Below, piece after piece: positions 59,306 through 64,000 of a DNA stretch of 64,000 nucleotides. The notes under the pieces were generated by a model that made no database searches, was not told where the DNA came from, and saw only the letters and a program-made list of their open reading frames with translations. The DNA lies in contig JAIORV010000131.1 in NCBI GenBank assembly GCA_021107945.1, forward strand, positions 1 through 64,000. The letters run 5' to 3'. The stretch is from Vulcanimicrobiota bacterium. Lineage in GTDB: Bacteria > Vulcanimicrobiota > JAJTBE01. How positions within the stretch are numbered: the first letter of the stretch is position 1; every line of letters begins with the position of its first letter. A program made the translations under genes and the position numbers.

Positions 59306-60448
59306 CTATTTTGCTTCAGGCTTTTTGTTGTTTTGCATTAGAAAGAAATACGATAAAGCTCCGGCAGCGCAAATGATCGCAGATAGGATGATTGCAAACT
59401 GATAGTTTTTAGTGATGTCAAAAAGCTTGCCGCCAATCAAGGGACCAATAATTCCTGCAAGACCGAAGGATAAAAATACATAAGGATAAACAATGCCTAA
59501 TTTGTGGATACCGTAAACATGCGATACTTCTGTGGCGAATAGCACAAAATTTGCTCCAAATCCAAATCCTATGACCATGGAAAGAAAAATGAACACCGCG
59601 TCATGCCGGGCGCCAACAAGCAATAGAAGGGCAGATAAGGATAAAGAACTCAGCGCCAGGATGATCGAGCGTTTTCCTCCCAGTATATCGGACAACCTGC
59701 CCCATATAATTCTGCCGGCTGCGTTTCCTATAGCCAAAAAACTGATGGCAATTGTCGCAGTTCCTTCGCTGACCCCAAAAGCTAATCCAATCGGTTTCAG
59801 ATTTCCAGTTATCAGAAGACCTGCAAATGTTCCGGCGAACATACCCAGAAAAAGCGCCCACAGTTTTTTCTCTTTGAATAACCCGGTCATACTTAAGGAA
59901 TTTTCAGATGTTTCCTCATCTTGTTTTTGGGGAACAGAGAATCCCAGCGCGGAAAGAAAAATTATAATCCCATAAGTAATGCCCACCAGCCGGAATATAT
60001 CCAATACAGGCATTCCTTTTTCCAGAAAATTTTTCGCAAGAAAAGAGAGCAATATAGCTCCGCCGCCAAACCCTGCAACCGATAATCCGGTGATTAATCC
60101 TTTATAGCGCGGGAACCACTTGATCGGCGTCGCCAAAGCACAGAGATAACCAAATCCTATACCGGCGCCTGACAGAACGCCAATGCCCCCAAGAAGAAAA
60201 ACCCATCGCCCCCCGGAAAATGAAGCTAATAGGTACCCTGAACAAAAAAGAATCGCTCCAATGATTGCCGTCAATCTGGGTCCGCGGTTCTTTTCCATTC
60301 TGCCGGCGAATATCATGACAATGGCGAAAACAGCAATGGTTAATCCAAATATAAATTGTGTCTGCGCAGTTGTAAGTCCGTGCTCAGAACGCAGCGGTGG
60401 AACAAAAATGCTCCACGCATAAACGCCGCCAAGACACACCATGATCAA
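59306..60448 (-). CDS. OFA-type MFS transporter
   Basis: GGVYAWSIFVPPLRSEHGLTTAQTQFIFGLTIAVFA; 12-TM pattern. Confidence 0.88.
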   Translation of the reverse strand: MIMVCLGGVYAWSIFVPPLRSEHGLTTAQTQFIFGLTIAVFAIVMIFAGRMEKNRGPRLTAIIGAILFCSGYLLASFSGGRWVFLLGGIGVLSGAGIGFGYLCALATPIKWFPRYKGLITGLSVAGFGGGAILLSFLAKNFLEKGMPVLDIFRLVGITYGIIIFLSALGFSVPQKQDEETSENSLSMTGLFKEKKLWALFLGMFAGTFAGLLITGNLKPIGLAFGVSEGTATIAISFLAIGNAAGRIIWGRLSDILGGKRSIILALSSLSLSALLLLVGARHDAVFIFLSMVIGFGFGANFVLFATEVSHVYGIHKLGIVYPYVFLSFGLAGIIGPLIGGKLFDITKNYQFAIILSAIICAAGALSYFFLMQNNKKPEAK

Positions 60449-60659
60449 AATTGACGAAATCAGATTAATGAATTTTTTAATTATTCTTCTCCATATTCAT
60501 ATATATTTGCAGACAAGAGAACAAATTTACCACAATTTCCCGGAGATTGCTCTTTGGCAAAAGAATCTCGAATGTTTCAAAGGGAGGTTTCTCCCAGGGC
60601 GATCTAAACGCTAATAAGCCCATTCTGTTCTCCTTATTAAACAAAGTTCCTTCAATTCC

Positions 60660-60783
60660 AAAAGACTGTCTCAATGCAAACTGCCGGAGAAGTGGATAAT
60701 GGTAAAGGACCTTCCGAGAAATGCCGTAGGAAAGATTGACCGAAGGAAACTCCACCATCTGGCAGAAAAACATATTGCCACAT
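60660..60783 (+). pseudogene. Duplicate of the acyl-CoA synthetase 3' end
   Basis: KRLSQCKLPEKWIMVKDLPRNAVGKIDRRKLHHLAEKHIAT* vs KRLSQYKVPEKWIMVKELPRNAVGKIDRRKLHHRAKELIAT* at 56796. Confidence 0.95.
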
Positions 60784-61254
60784 AATCCTCTTCTTTGGGA
60801 AGAGTTTCATTATGTCTATAAGGAGGGAATTATGAAAAAAATATTAATAACATGTCTTTTGCTGATGTTAACCGTTAAAATCGTAATTGAAAAACGTGGA
60901 CAGCGCCCGATAATACACCCAAAAACCCTGACAAAATCGGGGTTTCCGCTTTCATAGCCCGTATGCGACCTTACGACGAAACAGCAAGGTGGTTGATTTT
61001 GTAGTGTTAATCGAAGTTATAAAAGATGGTGCAGGAAAGCGAATATTAGCAAAGTCTAATAATATCGGTAAATTCTTTGAGGCTTTAGCAATATAATTTA
61101 TGGAAAGACTTGCTAAACTTCATTACAGAGAATATCAACGGACTAACATTCTGCCTGGTATCATTTTTTGGGAGCAGGTCAATACCCGAACAGCTTCCTG
61201 TATGAGACTCTCGGCCTTTTCAAGATACCAACCTCGTCTCCCTATACACAAACT

Positions 61255-61385
61255 GATAAAACTCCCGGAAGAAGATAGTTGGAAATGCGCGTATTCGGGA
61301 AAACCGAACTTACGGTTTGACGAGGGGGAGTCGGAGATAGAATGCCATACAGATAAACTGCGCAGTTCTCTGCTCTACCCTATTT
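61255..61385 (+). repeat. Dispersed repeat (copy 4 of 4)
   Basis: ATTCGGGAAAACCGAACTTACGGTTTGACGAGGGGGAGTCGGAGATAGAATGCC...CTCTGCTCTACCC. Confidence 0.5.
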
Positions 61386-61456
61386 ACTATATTTGTTATA
61401 CATGGTATTATCATCAGACTTAACAGTAATAATTATTGACCGGAGAGTATTTTTTT

Positions 61457-63301
61457 ATGATTAGAAATATTGCAATTATCGCTCATGTTGATCATGGCAA
61501 AACCACGCTGATTGACGGCTTCCTGAAGCAGTCGAAGACTTTTCGCTATAACGAAGCGGCCATGTTTCAAACGCTAATTCTTGACTCAAATGATCAGGAA
61601 CGGGAACGGGGTATAACCATTCTTGCAAAAAATACCGCCGTGAATTATGGAGATATAAAAATTAATATCATTGATACCCCCGGTCATGCCGATTTTAGCG
61701 GGGAAGTCGAACGAACGCTGAATATGGCAGATGGCGCAATACTTGTTATTGACGCGCAGGAAGGACCTATGCCGCAAACAAGGTTTGTACTTCAAAAAGC
61801 TCTTGAACTGGGTCTCAAACTCATTGTTGTCATAAATAAAATAGACAAACAATATGCGCGGATTGATGAGGTTACAGAGGAAATATATGACCTTTTTCTC
61901 GAACTGGTAACCGAAAATTCACACCTGGATTTTCCAATCTATTATGCCATTGGCAGGGATGGAAAAGCCTGGGAAAATATTCCTGAAGATATTTCAAAAG
62001 AAGCCGACCTTACACCGCTTTTTGACGGCATAATTAAGAACGTGCCTGCGCCGGAAATCAACGTTGACAGCCCATTACTGATGCAGGTTTCAGCGATTGA
62101 CTGGGACAGCTATCAGGGCAAATATGTTATCGGTAAAATAAAGCGAGGCTTCGTAACACCCGGTCTTGAAGTTTCAATTCTGAACAATAAGGGCAACTGG
62201 GAAAATGGCAAAATTACAAAGGTTTACACAACCCGGGGACTGAAACGAACCGAAGTAAACAAAGCTTGTTCCGGCGATATTGTCATAATTACGGGACTCA
62301 AAAATGCTTGCATAGGCGATACGATTGCAGATGTGGAATTTCCGGAAGCGCTTCCGAGAATAAGTATTGAGGAGCCTACTCTTAAAATGGCTATTTTACC
62401 TAATACCTCGCCATTTGCAGGAAAAGAGGGACAGTTCTGCACCGGGCGGCAGATTCTTGAGAGGATTTACAGGGAACTTGAATCAAACGTGGCTCTTCAA
62501 CTGGAAATTGACGAAAACAATGAATATGTTGTCTCAGGCAGAGGCGAATTACACTTATCCGTATTTGTTGAAAACATGAGAAGAGAAGGCTACGAGTTTT
62601 CAGTTGGCAAACCTCACGTAATCACAAAGAAAATTGACGGGGTTTTACACGAGCCGATTGAAGAGTTGACCATTGACGTTAACACGGAATTTGCAAACAC
62701 CGTAATCGGTCTGATTGGAAGACGCAGAGGCATTATGACTTCACAGGTGGAGAATAATAACGGAACGTCCAGACTTTTATTTGAGATCCCCACACGGGGA
62801 ATACTCGGACTGAAAAACCAGTTGATGACCTTATCCCGAGGCACAGCAGTAATGAATTCTTTGTTCATACGCTACGGCCCTGCGGGTTACGCTATTCCCA
62901 GACTCCGTAAAGGCGTACTTGTAGCATCGGAAACCGGCAAAGCGTTTGCTTATGGACTTAACATAGCGCAAGGCAGAGGAACTACCTTCATACATCCGGG
63001 AACGATGGTGTATAGCGGAATGATAATAGGGCTAAACTGTAAAAATGAGGATATAATTATTAATGTGAGCAAGGAGAAAAAGGCGACGAACGTGCGCTCG
63101 TCCGGAACGGATGACGCCATTCTGCTGGCTCCTCCGACAATCTTAAGCCTTGAGCGGGCAATAGATTTCCTTGATGACGACGAACTCCTTGAGGTAACTC
63201 CCAAAAGTCTTCGACTTAGAAAGAAAATTCTCGACAAATCCACAAGACTGCGAACTGAAAAAAATGCAGAAAAATTGAAAAATATAAAAAGATGCGCCTG
63301 A
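61457..63301 (+). CDS. typA: Translational GTPase TypA/BipA
   Basis: MIRNIAIIAHVDHGKTTLIDGFLKQ, IIDTPGHADFSGEVERTL, VINKIDK, C-terminal RSSGTDDAILLAPP. Confidence 0.95.
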   Translation: MIRNIAIIAHVDHGKTTLIDGFLKQSKTFRYNEAAMFQTLILDSNDQERERGITILAKNTAVNYGDIKINIIDTPGHADFSGEVERTLNMADGAILVIDAQEGPMPQTRFVLQKALELGLKLIVVINKIDKQYARIDEVTEEIYDLFLELVTENSHLDFPIYYAIGRDGKAWENIPEDISKEADLTPLFDGIIKNVPAPEINVDSPLLMQVSAIDWDSYQGKYVIGKIKRGFVTPGLEVSILNNKGNWENGKITKVYTTRGLKRTEVNKACSGDIVIITGLKNACIGDTIADVEFPEALPRISIEEPTLKMAILPNTSPFAGKEGQFCTGRQILERIYRELESNVALQLEIDENNEYVVSGRGELHLSVFVENMRREGYEFSVGKPHVITKKIDGVLHEPIEELTIDVNTEFANTVIGLIGRRRGIMTSQVENNNGTSRLLFEIPTRGILGLKNQLMTLSRGTAVMNSLFIRYGPAGYAIPRLRKGVLVASETGKAFAYGLNIAQGRGTTFIHPGTMVYSGMIIGLNCKNEDIIINVSKEKKATNVRSSGTDDAILLAPPTILSLERAIDFLDDDELLEVTPKSLRLRKKILDKSTRLRTEKNAEKLKNIKRCA

Positions 63302-63584
63302 ACCGGATTTGCCTTCAATTTTGCAGTTCGCAATAGCGGGGAGGGTCAGGTAAACAGGCTAGTGCATAGCGTAATAAAACAAATGGGCTTTTCTTGTTGT
63401 TATCAGTTTCGTATTCAAGGTTTTGTCTTACTTTTTTAGTCATACATTCACCCCCCTATATTATATACTCCCGTGAATTTAATTCGCCATCTTCCTGTAG
63501 AACGGTGCCGGCATTTTTCTGAGGGAGGCCGGGTTGCCCTGAAACCGGTTAAATCGACGGTAAAATGCCCGGTGCAATTCCTCT

Positions 63585-63960
63585 TTATTCTCCGAAATAT
63601 CGGTTGTGAGTAGATTCTCTCCGGGACAATCTCCAGACTCCTTCAGATGCATTCAGGTCAGGCGAATACGGAGGCAGATAATGAAGCTCAATTCTGCGAC
63701 AGTTCTTTTTGAGGCACTTTCTGACAAGCCTGGCGTGATGATATCGAGCGTTGTCCAGAATCAGGTGAATCATTCTGTACGGATACCGATGGACAAGCTG
63801 TTCGAGAAATTTTATGAAATTGAATGAATTGAAAACTTTGGCGAAACGAAAGTTAAATTTTGGGTTTTCGCTCACAGTTACGGCGCCGAAGGTCTTCACC
63901 GCCGCCCGTGTAGGCTTGCTTTCAACTTCTTTTTCGTTCTTATGACCTTTCTGAATCTAT
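63585..63960 (-). pseudogene. IS630-family transposase fragment, interrupted
   Basis: VKTFGAVTVSENPKFNFRF...HLILDNARYHHARLVRKCLKKNCRRIELHYLPPYSPDLNASEGVWRL; upstream in-frame EASFQVSGTRSRG*IQKG contains a TAG. Confidence 0.75.
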
Positions 63961-64000
63961 CCCCGGCTCCTTGTCCCAGAGACCTGAAAAGAAGCTTCGT

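Noticed and set aside
63585-64000. In-frame TAG in both IS630 fragments plus a CTA-loop tRNA-like fragment, suggesting amber recoding
   Set aside because: TAG is used as a terminal stop by other genes here (e.g. 52391); both transposases are obvious decayed fragments.

Overview
The window looks like a bacterial accessory/defence region grading into ordinary metabolic and signalling genes. Nothing was searched; all assignments are by reading the translations. Left to right: (i) a fragmentary phage-type block (DUF2924, TerL, DUF5681, ParB-methyltransferase, ImmA/XRE pair); (ii) a 15-repeat CRISPR array, then a roughly 2.5 kb inverted structure in which a lone cas6 and an IS630 remnant sit between two similar arms, each ending in a CRISPR-type repeat, the right arm leading into a second, degenerate array; no cas1, cas2 or effector genes are visible; (iii) a tightly coupled 12.3 kb operon of helicase-DUF1998-nuclease, SNF2 helicase and Eco57I-like methyltransferase, resembling a DISARM/Druantia chimera; (iv) two cargo modules (unknown + DUF6236; dGTPase), each followed by a decayed copy of the methyltransferase 3' end; (v) a pentapeptide-repeat protein whose C-terminus looks like two Csx3-type domains; (vi) an IetAS-like AAA ATPase/subtilase pair; (vii) a sugar/polyol catabolic cluster, a stressosome (RsbR/S/T/X) plus two-component module, hydrolases, an acyl-CoA synthetase, three tandem Imm32-like paralogs, an MFS transporter and typA. 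The acyl-CoA synthetase 3' end is also duplicated beyond the cargo next to it. Best candidates for something undescribed: serial cargo insertion marked by methyltransferase 3'-tail copies, in-frame palindromic repeats inside that methyltransferase, the pentapeptide-Csx3-like fusion, and the inverted-arm cas6 cassette.
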